Below are positions 40,816-51,861 of a DNA stretch of 64,000 nt, piece by piece (position 1 is the first letter of the stretch; each line of letters begins with the position of its first letter). Origin of the DNA: Utricularia gibba (lineage: Eukaryota > Streptophyta > Magnoliopsida > Lamiales > Lentibulariaceae); contig NEEC01000011.1 of assembly GCA_002189035.1 (NCBI GenBank), forward strand, positions 1,364,001-1,428,000, written 5' to 3'. Position numbers and translations under genes: made by a program. Under the pieces are notes generated by a model. It worked only from the letters and a program-made list of their open reading frames with translations. It had not been told where the DNA came from and searched no databases.

Positions 40816-40859
40816 GCCTCCATGGGCGGCACGCCATTATATAGACCTCCGAAATTCCT

Positions 40860-42650
40860 TATAAACTATTAAATTATATAATTAAATATGGATTTATTAA
40901 ATTATAATTTAATTGAACCCAAAAATGTTATCCTTATTTTTTAATACAAAATTGCATAAAAATATTCCCTTACTATAAACTTAGAAAAATAATTAATCGG
41001 AACAATTACATGAAATAATCCAAAGTAAATTGAAAGTAATGAAATCATTACTTAAAAAATATTATATCATCCGTTTTATTTAAAGTTAGTTATCTTATTA
41101 AGTTTTAAGTCTGGTCAATAAAAAGATAAATCCACGTCAAGCAAGCGTTGTCATGACAATCTTTTTATTTAAAAATAAATAAGTTTTAAGTTTTTATTAA
41201 ATGGATTGAAAAAGGCCGTGACAAGGGATGTGTGGGTTGGGCGTCCCATAGCTTCCTGGTAAGTGCAGGAGCACGTGCTGCATTGCTTCGCTCCCTCCCT
41301 AAATCACAACACACAATACAAATCCCCTGGGTTCGGGTTGGTGGTGTAACGCCCTCACCAAAATCGGGCACCTATACTGAAAGTAATTAAGTAAAATGAT
41401 GATACAAATCATATACCAAACATTTTTTTCGAATAAGGAAAAAGTTTTCTGGACAATAATTTTTAAATTAAGTATGTTTCATGATAAATTATTATTTAAG
41501 AAAATGTTTAATTAAAGATGAAAATAATATAAAATCGTGAAGATTGAGTATCTAAATTGTATAATATTGTATAAATACTACATAATGATTATAGTTGATA
41601 AGATAATTGCGTGGTGGCATGTAGATAGTAGTTGTGTGAGGTTAAAATTGTCAGTTCAAAGCAGGTGAATGAATGTCAAAGTAGGGAGTTGAAAGAAAGG
41701 GATGGCGTCCTCTCGTATTCATGTGCTAGTTAAAATACCAACAAAACAAATGATGATTATTATGGATAGGTGGTGAAGTGTGATGATGTGTGTGTGTGTG
41801 TGTTGTTGTAGTAAAATGATGATAATTTGAGAAGAACAAGTGAAATGGGGGTTGATGACGCAACTGTCCCCATCAGCTTAGCTTGTAACTTCATTGGAGT
41901 GTGTGCGGTGCACGATGGGCTACGTGGACGCTCCGTTGGTCGCGTCGACAAAAGAGTGCCGTCATCGGTGGAGTGGAGACAACGCCCTCTTCGCCAATCA
42001 ACTGCGATCATGAAACGGGGACCCCTTGGGGACAATACGACAATCCTGTTGATGAGATTGAAAATGGGGAGTTGTGTTTGATGAAAATCACCCCAGTTCG
42101 TGTGCAGTGGGGGCCGCACGTCGATATTGTTCCCGGGAGCAAATTCTGTAGCTGCCCAGTCCCTAGCATCCACCGGAAGAGACGGCGCGCGGCGCTACCA
42201 TTGGCCGGCACACGGATTTTGGAAATTTTACTTGTATTTTGCAACAACCACAACACCCACTACTAAAATCGAATTCAACATATTACATATAATTTTAGAC
42301 TAAATTCTTTTTATAATATGTTGCATTGATATTAATAAATTATAAAAACAATTAAAACAATAAAAATACTTATCTAAAATGAAGATTGAATCGAATTTAA
42401 TAATGAATTTTAAGAAATGGCTCAATTAATGAAGTCCAAAAATAAACCCACTACTAGTTTTTTCCTTCTATCTTAACACCAAGGATTAAAAAAAAAAAGA
42501 ATAAGAATGATTCTCCATAATGGATATTTGGATTCTTGCATTTGAGATTTCACTTGTGTTAAAACAAAAACATAAAAAAAAAATGTTTACATGGAAGATT
42601 TCAAACAAGGTGTGCAATCAGCAATAACAAATATACCAAGCGAAGGTTAG
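40860..42650. other. Intergenic, no supported gene
   Basis: It is AT-rich except for 41780-42240, a GC-richer stretch that starts with a (TG)n run at 41789-41804 and has overlapping ORFs on both strands (longest 137 codons, minus, 41760-42173). None shows a recognisable domain and the two strands are equally open, so no gene is called. Confidence 0.35.
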
Positions 42651-42822
42651 TTAGACAGACAGCGGATTTAGTCTTATCTTACAAACCTAAGGCCCATCAC
42701 CAAAGTAAAGAAGCAGAAAGATGCCTGGCACGACCTCATCATGCTCATCATATTGCCCAATTTTGTGTAGGAACATATAGAAGAGTAAGAAGCAGGGATG
42801 CTCACCAAGCGAAAGGAGACGT

Positions 42823-44255
42823 TCAGCGATACGTCGGCCCCAAGAGTGAAAGAAGGAATGCCCTGTAATGGCTGGATGTTTCTGCGTGAACTGCATCATT
42901 TAATGGCGTGTGGTACTTCTTTTGGTACTCTGCTTTTATGTACTGCATGTCGATCTCAGTTCTGGTCACTATGAATCTTGTGAGAGCGGAATCATTAGTT
43001 CCAACGCCCTTCATTGAGTCATGCAGCATCTGTGGAATTTGCAGGAGCAATTCAGCATCATGATGAATATATTCAAGCAAGTGCAGAGATGTGCAGTTCT
43101 CTCAATACCTTTGCGAAGTACTTGGCAGGATTCAGAGCACACTGCAAAATAGTCAATAGGGCGAACTCGAACAGGCCTGATGTTTCCTTTTTAACTGCCT
43201 GAAGGAGACGATGTGATTAGTGTTTGGTATATGAATCAATTCGTGGGAGAACGTGACGAGTTACCTACCTTTTTCAGAGAGCTGCCGTACATTGAGTGAT
43301 AAGCAGAAGCCACGGCAGCCAAATGTCCAGGACTAGACTCGGAAAATATGTGTATGAAGGTTTTCTCATCGGTTCCCAGCCTCCTTTCTCCAGCTTTGTA
43401 GAGAGACTTCGCATCGTGCTCTGCTCCTGCCCTGTCCACAATTGGACCTTCAAAGCGTACTTTACTGACATAAGCCAGAAGCAACTGCAGCATTGATGAT
43501 GTAGGACAATCAGTGAGTGATTATATTACTCGGCACAAGGATAACCATCAAATATGCTTTCATGTTCTGGTATCACAGAAAGAGAAGAATAATGACCTTT
43601 TTCAAATCACCGGTTACTTGACACTCAATGTCTTGTTCAAGATGAAGATGAAATCTAGTCACGTATATCTGCTTCAAGTGTTGAAGCTGAGCAGAACTGC
43701 GGGAGCATATAACTTCAGTAGCAGTTTGTAGATTAATTAGTTCACCAGATAAACTCTTCCTCAAAATGATTGCATCACGCGAAGCCGGATCAGGCAACCA
43801 CATCAAAATCGCTCTCTGAATACGAAAAAAAACACTCAACCAACAATTCAAGATAAAAAAACACATTCAAAGTCGCTGATTCCATTTCCATTACCTACCT
43901 CGAGGTCGCCGTGGAGTTCTTTCGCAAGGCGATTCGAAAGCTCCTCAGAGTACATCATTCTGTACTCATTTTCGATCAGCTGCCGCTGCGCCGCATCCCG
44001 ATGAGCAAGAATGTTGATAACGGCCTCCTTATCGCAACCGAAACCTAGAACAACACAATGACTTTCAGCATCCAAATTTCTAACACAAACAACAAAATAA
44101 AATCTCCTGATAGCAGAATTAAAGAAGAAGAGTTCTGCGTCACCCTTGAACGCGCGGTATAGCTGCGTAGCGTCGTCTCTAGGAGAAGTCAAGACCGGGG
44201 AACGCTCAAAGTCGCCATAGTTGATCGATAGATATGTCACCCGTTCTAATTTCAC
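42823..44255 (-). CDS. ANN5: Annexin, D5-like, six exons, probable -1 frameshift next to the start
   Basis: Exons are 44144-44255, 43899-44044, 43597-43815, 43269-43484, 43109-43198 and 42823-43029; all junctions are GT-AG and in phase (329 residues from the upstream ATG). The four annexin repeats are visible: [56 protein letters not shown] and [20 protein letters not shown], ending [14 protein letters not shown]. Repeat 4 has the canonical G-x-G-T calcium loop; repeat 1 is degenerate. The usual annexin N-terminus (MATLSVP) is present from the ATG at 44218 but in another frame: the run at 44197-44200 has four Cs (minus strand) where five would continue into PVLTSPRDD. The ATG at 44255 happens to give an open frame but an atypical N-terminus. 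Annexins bind membranes in a calcium-dependent way; D5-type members act in pollen and secretion. Confidence 0.9.
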
Positions 44256-44264
44256 AACTCATCT

Positions 44265-44760
44265 GGTCAAATCAATTTATAGTACTCAAAGTAAACCGAA
44301 GCTGGCCCCATCGTTAGGATGTGACGTGTGACGCGTACGAGAAAAATATAAGCGATTGGAAAATAAGTATCATCGTTTTAGAATTTTTATTCTTTTTTTG
44401 GCGTAGGACATACAATGGGCGCCAAACCATTTGCGAAATAAGTATTTTTTAAAAAATAAGTATTTTTATAAAATTTTCAAAAAAACCCCGTTCAATTTTT
44501 ATTCAGTTTTGCTATCGAATTCTATTTTAAGAAAATTAGAAAATTAAAAATAATTTATATTTTTTAAACTCTAAAAAAAACTCAAATGCTAATGCTTTAT
44601 AATCAATTTGCAAAATTATAATAAGTTTTTTAAAAAATAGAAAAATTAAAAAGGAAACAATTCTATTCAAGTACCAAAGTGACATTCTCTAAGATCCATT
44701 GAAATTTGGATCTAAGATACAACCGTAGTGACATGGCATTCAGGTGAACAGAGGGATTTC
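44265..44760. other. Intergenic, AT-rich
   Basis: Presumed annexin promoter followed by AT-rich sequence with poly-A/T runs. No coding pattern was seen. Confidence 0.45.
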
Positions 44761-44764
44761 AGTC

Positions 44765-45205
44765 AAAGCAACCAGGTGATCAACGATGATGACGGTTCAG
44801 AGAAACCCGTACTCTTGTGCGATAGAGGGGATACTTGTCCTTTGGTTCAAGCCATTTCTTGATGCATGCAGAATGATACTGATGTTGCAGTCTAGGATTC
44901 CGATCATGCCGCCGTCGCAGAGGTCTTCCTCACAAACGATGCAGATGTTGGGCTGCCGTCTTTATTAGCGACTTCGAGTTCCAAATTGCTCTTCAATATC
45001 ATGCTCTGCATCAGTATATTATGATACCTCTACACTAACTTTTCTTGATATGCATTATGTGCACCTTCATCCTCTGTTTCTTGCCAATCAACTTGGTTCT
45101 CCTCCACGTGAAGGAGGTGGTGTCCTCCATCTCGCTGCTCCTCCAGCTTGAACCAACCTCATGGCCCTTAACGATGGGTTTGTCAAGAACCTGAGTTCTT
45201 CCTAG
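44765..45205 (-). pseudogene. RING-family copy D, heavily decayed
   Basis: On the minus strand fragments match copy A in order: VLDKPIVKGHEVGSSWRSSE, an acidic stretch, a HDRNP-like frame-shifted RING start and HSACIKKWLEPKDKYPLYRT. Both last Cys positions are Tyr (YPLY for CPLC) and several frameshifts and stops interrupt it. The 3' flank (SLNRHHR, GATCACC) still resembles the 3' flank of copy A. Confidence 0.75.
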
Positions 45206-45208
45206 GAG

Positions 45209-45441
45209 AAAATACTATCCGAAAATTTATGTGGAATTTTTGAGAAGGCATGGACATACCATATTTCTAGTTGAAAATGGTTTTTAACTAGTTTATATGG
45301 AATGTCAATTCATTAACTTTAATAGTTTTGAATGGAAGTTGGGTATTACACACACATAAAGTTCTAATTTGTCATATTGAATTATACTTCCGGAGGATCT
45401 CTAAACCCAAAAAGTCTACGAGAGTGTGCAAATCCATCCCA
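45209..45441 (+). repeat. Direct repeat shared with 51485-51712
   Basis: About 230 bp are repeated with roughly 85-90 per cent identity by eye, from GTGGAATTTTTGAGAAGG to GTGCAAATCCAT. Here it sits exactly between RING copies D and E and truncates the RING of copy E. Confidence 0.88.
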
Positions 45442-45751
45442 AAGGGGCATTTGCTCTTAGCTTCCAGCCATTTTTTGATGCATGCGGAATGAAACTGATG
45501 TTGGGAGTCCAGGATTCCGATCATGCCGCCGTCGCAGAGGCCCTCCTGACAAACGATGCAGATGTTGGACTGCCCGTCTTCATCAATGGCTTCAATTTCC
45601 CAATTGTTCTTCAGTATCATGCTCTCCATTAGTATCCTCTGATACCTCCTCAGCCACTTTTCCTGATGTTCGTCATGTGCAGGTTCCTCCTCGCCGATCT
45701 CCTCCGCGAAGGCCGCGTCCTCCGTCTCGCTGCTCCTCTGGTTCGAACCAT
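45441..45751 (-). pseudogene. RING-family copy E, chimeric at both ends
   Basis: It contains GSNQRSSETEDAAFAEEIGE, the RYQRILMES helix, NICIVCQEGLCDGGMIGILD and HQFHSACIKKWLEAKSKCP. The third RING Cys is Ser (LDSQH for LDCQH) and the last Cys is lost because the sequence switches after KCP into the 45209-45441 repeat. At the 5' side it switches abruptly into unrelated sequence at 45751, giving an ORF to 45869 with a foreign N-terminus. No RING function is expected. Confidence 0.8.
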
Positions 45752-45847
45752 CTACATTTAACAGATTTGCTTTGAATCGAGGCTGAGGATCAAATGTTTT
45801 ATGGGGTTGTGATTCTGCGGCTTGGTTGAATGCTTTGCATTTTCTAT

Positions 45848-46216
45848 GGCACGGTGAACTTTGGGTCATTCTGTTGACTTTATTAAGCTGTTGCCCTATG
45901 TTTCTTTCCAGCGTAGCTCATGACAGTATTGTTGAAGGAGCACCACAGCAGAAGAATGTGGACATTGTGCGTGTGAGTATAGTAACTTTGATCCTTTCTG
46001 CTCATTCTTTTTTCAGTGGTGTTATTATACTTGATCATTCCTCAGGTTCAAGGGGTTCATGTTAGCTCCGCCGATGTAAGGATTCAACAAGGAATGGCTT
46101 ATGCTCTGGCCCAGATGCAGAAGGAAGATTGCACTGGAAATTTCCGATTAGTAGAATCACAATTTGCAAACTATCTCGTCCCAGTCATTCCAAATCGTAC
46201 AGACTTGGGCCAGTGA
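45848..46216 (+). other. Unrecognised gene fragment, two putative exons
   Basis: Two stretches with coding character on the plus strand join across a GT-AG intron. The first has HDSIVEGAPQQKNVDIVR (near 45920-45973), the second VQGVHVSSADVRIQQGMAYA, LAQMQKEDCTGNFRLVESQF and ANYLVPVIPNRTDLGQ, ending in TGA at 46214-46216. The composition is that of a real protein end, but I cannot name the family. It directly adjoins the break of RING copy E, so it may be a displaced 3' exon pair. Confidence 0.45.
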
Positions 46217-46489
46217 TTCTATTCCTGGTTACATGAGTATTTCTGTATCCTCTTTTTTGCAAGGGAGGGTGGGTAGGTTGCAGACTTGCAGTTATACCTT
46301 GGACTAACAACATTTTTAAGGCTTCACGTTCGTGTTGATATTTAGCGATGCTATTGATCACGTAGGAGCATATTTTGTTGCACCTTAAGGAACTCAAATT
46401 AGAATTCGTACAGGAAAAGTAGGACATGCTTCCTAAATGAATACATCTATGCTTCAAGAACACTTATTTACTCCCTAGATCAAACGGGG

Positions 46490-49400
46490 ATGAAAGACCT
46501 TTCATGATTTTCTTCAGGTCTACAAGACTTCGTACTGCTTAGGAGAGGGAAAACGTCATGCTCTTCTCTAATGCTGCACACTGGAGTCTGTAGCCTTTGA
46601 CTGCACTGGAGTAAGATATGCAACGCATCTTTCATATGCGGCCTGTTTAAGGGGATCTATTTGTACATACCAATCCCAACTTCAGCACTGTGCTTATTTC
46701 CTCCATATAATGTGATTCTTTTACTTCCTCATCCAGTATGTCATCTATTGGCCTTCCCTGCTGAGCCACATGGCGCCACACCCATTCGGCAAGTGATGAC
46801 CGTTCATCTCCATTGTGAGCTTCTCTTCCAGTTACCAACTCAAGAAGTACTACTCCAAAACTATAGACGTCTATCTTCTCATTTACACGTCTTGTATGAG
46901 AGTACTCTGAGATGAAGTTCATGGTTGAAAGGGACAGGTTATCAGGTTAAAATGCTTGAAAGTCAGTAAGGGGGAGAAAAAGAAGATGATTATTACCTGG
47001 AGCCATATAACCAAATGAGCCCGCGACAACAGACATTGTATCAGGCTCTCCGGTGTTCATCAGCATCCTTGCAAGCCCAAAATCTGAAATCTTTGCATTG
47101 AAATCTGAATCCAGGAGGATATTGCTTGACTTCACGTCTCGATGGATTATTGGAGGCGAGCAGTGGTGGTGCATATAGCAGAGGCCTTGAGCAGCTCCAA
47201 TTGCAATGTGCAGCCTTTTTGGCCAGTCCATGAGATGAACTGAACTTGCGTTGCTGATAAATCGCCTCTTGCTGCGATGAAGCCATGTGTCTAGGCTGTG
47301 GTTCTCCATGTATTCATAAACCAGAACCTGTGACTTCTCCCCTGAGATGCAGCAAAGCAGTTTGACGATGTTTGCATGCCGGATCATCCCAAGAATTCCA
47401 ACTTCTGCATGGAATTCCTTCTGAAGTTTTCTATCCAACTTTGTGCTGTTCCGTATCTTCTTAACAGCAACATACTCATCTGACCTGTGCAATGGGACAC
47501 GGTAAACGCTCCCTGATCCTCCTTTCCCGACTAGATTATCATCAGTCAAACTTTGCAGGATGTTTGATTCAGTGAAATTCAGCTTGTTAAATGAAGTCAG
47601 CTTCCAGTCGGAATCAGTCGAATGCACAGCCTTTCTGTAGCATCTGAACACAAAGACTGCATACAGCAATGCCAAAAAGAATGCAACTGCAGCTAGACTC
47701 GAGATGATTGGAGTGAAACTTGATGAACGACCTCTTGATCTCCCATTTCCTTCAACACAACTGTTTATGCCGAGTGATCGTGTATTGGAACACAGTCCAG
47801 CATTGGAAATGAAACTGTTGTCATAAGCTGCATTCTCAAACTCAGCTGGGATCTGCCCAGAAAGCAAATTATGAGAAAGGTTGAGATAAGACGGCATCAA
47901 ATGCCCAAGACTGGGGGAATTTGGCCTGACAACTGATTCTCTGACAAGTCCAATGCTACAAGGTCTGGTAGCTGGCCTAACAACGAAGGGATTGTGCCCG
48001 AGATGTGATTTCTGCTGAGATTTAAAGTTGCAAGAGATCTCCAGGAGATTATTGTTGGAAGCGGACCAGAGAGTTGATTCCTGTCAAGCAAAAGAACTGT
48101 TAAGAGTTGGAGAGCTGTCAGAGCTTGAGGTATTTCACCGCTGAAAGAGTTGTTGCTTGCCCTGAGGACCTTCAAGCTCTCCCACGAAGATATCCCTACG
48201 GGGATTGAACCCGAGAACTGGTTATCCATCACCTCGATGAGCGATAACTTGGGGCTCACCACTTCTGGAAGCTGACCGGAAAACAAATTGTTGCTTAGCA
48301 TCAAGTATTCTAAATTTGGTGCTCTCCATAACCCATCGGGGACACTGCCTGACAGCAAGTTATCGTGGACTCGAACAATTGTCAGGCTATCGCAATCGTT
48401 CAGAGATGATGGGAGTTCACCAGTCAAATGATTCTCAAAGGCTACCACCCCTACCAACGCTTTGTTTATGCACAGGTTCTGGGGTAATCCACCCGAAAAA
48501 TTGTTGGTAGAGACTTGGAACGTTTCAAGTTTCGAGTGTAGGCCGAACTCTGGTGGTAATTCACCATACAGGTTGTTGTTGAATACTGAGAAATCTCTTA
48601 GACTTGGCAGTCTGCTGATACTGGATGGAACTTGGCCTGATAATTGATTGAAGAACAAAGCCAGACCAGTGAGAGTGGTGATATTTCCAATCCCATCAGG
48701 GATTTCTCCTGTCAAGGAATTGTTAGAGAGATCAAGAACTTGCAAGTTCAGTGATTCTATTCTCCCAGGAATAGGACCAGAAAGATTGTTCTTGTACAAG
48801 TACAAGAAAGTCAAGTTTTTTAGAAGAAAAGTGCCACTAGGTATGGTTCCGCTTAGACCATTTGTAGAGAAATCCAGGGATTCAAGAGCAGACATATTCC
48901 CAATATCAGCAGGGATTTGTCCCACCAGATTTGTTTGTGTCATCCACAAGTTCCTGACTTTCTTCAGCTGAGTGAAGCTCTGTGGAATTGGCTGAGGCAA
49001 AAACGGGTTGTAGCTCAAAACAAGCTCTTCAAGATTTAAAAGGTTACCTATTTCCGCTGGAAGCGAGCCGTTTAACAGATTTGAATCCAAATGAAGACTT
49101 TTCAGGCTGGACAACCCCCCAATCTCCAGTGGCAAATCCCCAGTAAAGTTATTAAAGGTCAAGATCAACGACTCCAGCCGTGACGAGAGGCGGTTTATAT
49201 CCCCCGGAAGGACGCCCACCAGGCTGTTATACGACAGGTTCAAGTGCTGAAGGATGGTGCAGTTGTAGAAAACAGTAGGGAATGTTCCAGGGATCAAGTT
49301 CCAAGAAAGATCAACGTAGGACAGGTTCGTAAGATCACATATTGCCCCTGGTACTGTCTGACTTATCGTCATGTTGATGATCCGGATGGCGGTGACGGCG

Positions 49401-49606
49401 CCACCGGAGGAGCAGGTGATCTCCGGCCAACTGCAGTGGGCTGTCGACGGCGTCCAATGGCTGAGAGACGGCGGATTGAACCAGTGAAGCTTGAGCCCCA
49501 TGAGTATACCCTGCTCCCGCCGAGGATCAACTTCCACACCTTGGGACCTTCCATTGAAGGGGAAGAAGAAGAGAAGCAACAAACAAGGTAGAAAATTACA
49601 CCCCAT
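46490..49606 (-). CDS. HSL3: LRR receptor-like kinase, HSL3-like (subfamily XI), two exons, two -1 frameshifts
   Basis: Exon 1 is 46997-49606 and exon 2 is 46490-46906, with GCTCCAG|GT and CTCAG|AG borders. The start at 49606 gives a signal peptide (MGCNFLPCLLLLFFFPF); an in-frame ATG 57 nt upstream is less suitable. Then come the CSWPEITC cap, about 20 LRRs (LxxLxLxxNxLSGxIP), a membrane span (PIISSLAAVAFFLALLYAVF) and a kinase with GKGGSGSVYR, VAVKKIRNS, HRDVKSSNILLD, DFGLARM and VYSFGVVLLELVTGRE. It matches Arabidopsis At5g25930 (HSL3, reported receptor for CTNIP/SCREW phytocytokines) in extracellular and kinase detail. Breaks: near 47897-47915 (PPVLG before HLMPSYLNLSHN) and at 46646-46650 (CTNRSP before NRPHMKDALH); each needs one extra base. 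With both, the protein continues to FIPV at 46490. Everything else looks functional. Confidence 0.9.
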
Positions 49607-49689
49607 CTCTTTTCCCAGCAGAAGCAGCTCACGCCTCCATTTTCTTATACCCCCTATCCCCACGTGCAGATTATGTTATTACAGGATCT

Positions 49690-49793
49690 GCTTCTAGAAG
49701 GGCTTAGACCAAACGGTAATTGCGTCTACTTCTAGAGGCGCTTTTAGTTTCTGTGCGTGCAGACAAATTACAACAACATCAGCTTCTAGAGGG
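49690..49793. promoter_or_regulatory. Three TTCTAGA-centred palindromes upstream of the HSL3-like gene
   Basis: GCTTCTAGAAGG (49690-49701), ACTTCTAGAGGC (49728-49739) and GCTTCTAGAGGG (49782-49793) lie 85-190 bp upstream of the ATG. The first contains TTCTAGAA, a two-unit heat-shock-element pattern; the others are imperfect. They could equally be internal repeats of a small inserted element. Confidence 0.35.
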
Positions 49794-49799
49794 AAGCCG

Positions 49800-51484
49800 T
49801 CAAATACGACCATCTGGGTGCCAAAATTCTGCTTGTTCCCACCGGTCGCTGAAGTTTCTAAGAAGCAGCCCAGCCCTCAGACTCGCCTGGAAAATCTTGC
49901 CTTTTTTAATTTACATTATCCGCAAAAAAAAAAAGATAAATTTCATACTAACATCTATGATATATTGATTCTCCTGTTTTATATAAATTTATATACTTGA
50001 TATAGGGATTCACATGCACACATACATACATATGTATTTATGTGCACGTCTTTAATAAATTTTAATTAAAGATTTTCTTATTCAAGTATATAATCATTAT
50101 TTTATTTTATTTCATTAGTAGTTGTATGGATTATCTTTTTTCATTGAGATTAGAGATATATTATTCGTTAATATTAATCTTAATATTTCTGATATTATAT
50201 TTTTTTAAAATTGATTAATATGATATTTAAATATTTACATGTTGATTTATTATTTTATTATTATTAATTAATTTTTATATTTTATATTTCAAGTTAATTA
50301 TTTGTTATTATATAATTTTATCTTTTAAAATTTATGAATTTTTAAGAAGAAAAATTCATAGGAATATGAACAAACAATAGTCTTATCAGTCCGTACTTAT
50401 AATTTTCAAATTAATAAATAAATATTCTTGAATAGTTCCAAAAATCAAGTAGGCAATTATTTAATATTCATTCTATAATAGTTTGACTCTACGTAAAAAT
50501 ATTTGATTACTTTCGATTTAAAAATTTGTTTGATTTACAGAATAAAATAAACACAATTTATTTCCTAAATTCTAACTAAATATATGTATATAATTTATAA
50601 AAACCCATCTCCTGTGTGTATTTAGTATAAAAAGATCTCATTATTTTCAATTCATATTTTTCATATAATTAATAGGAAAAAATTGTTTATTAAGAATAAT
50701 AATGTAATTTATGTTTAATAAATTCAATTTTTAATTTTAGCAACTAAACATATTACTTCAATAAACAAAATCCATCCATTAAATATAATTTTCATCTAAT
50801 CCTTAATAATCTAAACCCTTTAAAATATGAAATTCTCAACCAAATAAGCTTTTAATAGTGTTTGAATTGAGATTATAATTCGGTTGTTGAATTGCCAACC
50901 TAACATTGGTTGAATTAGGGATTTATGTTCTTGTCAATTATGTTGGATTTAACTTGTCAAACCCTTGTACAATTAAACATTCTAGATACAACTCTCAAAT
51001 TGTCAACTATATCAATCCAAAGACACACTTACACTTTTATCAATCATCACTACACAAGTGAGGTGAATGGTTATAACATAATTGAAATTTTTGATAGAAT
51101 AAAAATTGATATATTTTCATTGAATTGATTTATATTTAAAATATAAAAAAGAGAATTAATTTTTTTAGTACATAACACATTTTATCAGACTAATGTTTGA
51201 GAATTATAAAAAATATGAATATAATTATAAATTTATATTATTATTTTTTAAAAGAATGGTGTCAATATAATTGTTTTTCAAGCATTGCAGCATAGAGAGA
51301 AGGAGTTTCGATAGTTGGTTAAAAGAAGGCCTCCGTGATCGACGTCACTTCCCACATTCATATGTAGTAGTGGACTGGTTCTTCACTCCCCTAAAAGTCG
51401 AGAGAGATGCCACTTGCCTGCGATGAACATGATGATAGCATACGCATCCACCCACTCTCCCCAAAGCGCGATAGTATTTTCTCC
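49800..51484. other. Intergenic, AT-rich
   Basis: Long AT-rich stretch with no supported coding sequence; 51290-51480 is slightly GC-richer and of unknown origin. Confidence 0.45.
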
Positions 51485-51712
51485 CCGGAAAAACTAAGTG
51501 GAATTTTTGAGAAGGGATGTATATACCATATTTCTAGTTGAAAATGGTTTTTAACTAGTTTATATGAGATGGTAATTCATTAACTTTAATAGGTTTGAAC
51601 GGAAGTTGGGTATTATACGAACATAGAGTTCTAATTTATCATATTGAATTGTATTTCCGGAGGATCTCGAAACCCAAAAAATCTACGATATTGTGCAAAT
51701 CCATACCAAAAG
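51485..51712 (+). repeat. Direct repeat shared with 45209-45441
   Basis: Second copy of the 230-bp repeat, in the same orientation. It lies about 150 bp from the downstream end of the inverted duplication that carries RING copy F. Confidence 0.88.
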
Positions 51713-51861
51713 CATTTTACGTGTGTACGAATCAGACTCACATTTTGCTTTATTTTTGTCTTGATCCCATTAGGAGTTAGAATTTACGTGATTTAGATTT
51801 TTTATGAGATTGAGATTTGATTTATGAATAATTGAATAATCATTTAAAATAACATTTTACA

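Noticed and set aside
41760-42173. 137-codon minus-strand ORF in a GC-richer patch
   Set aside because: Overlapping ORFs on both strands, no recognised domain, no splice-linked exons; not called.
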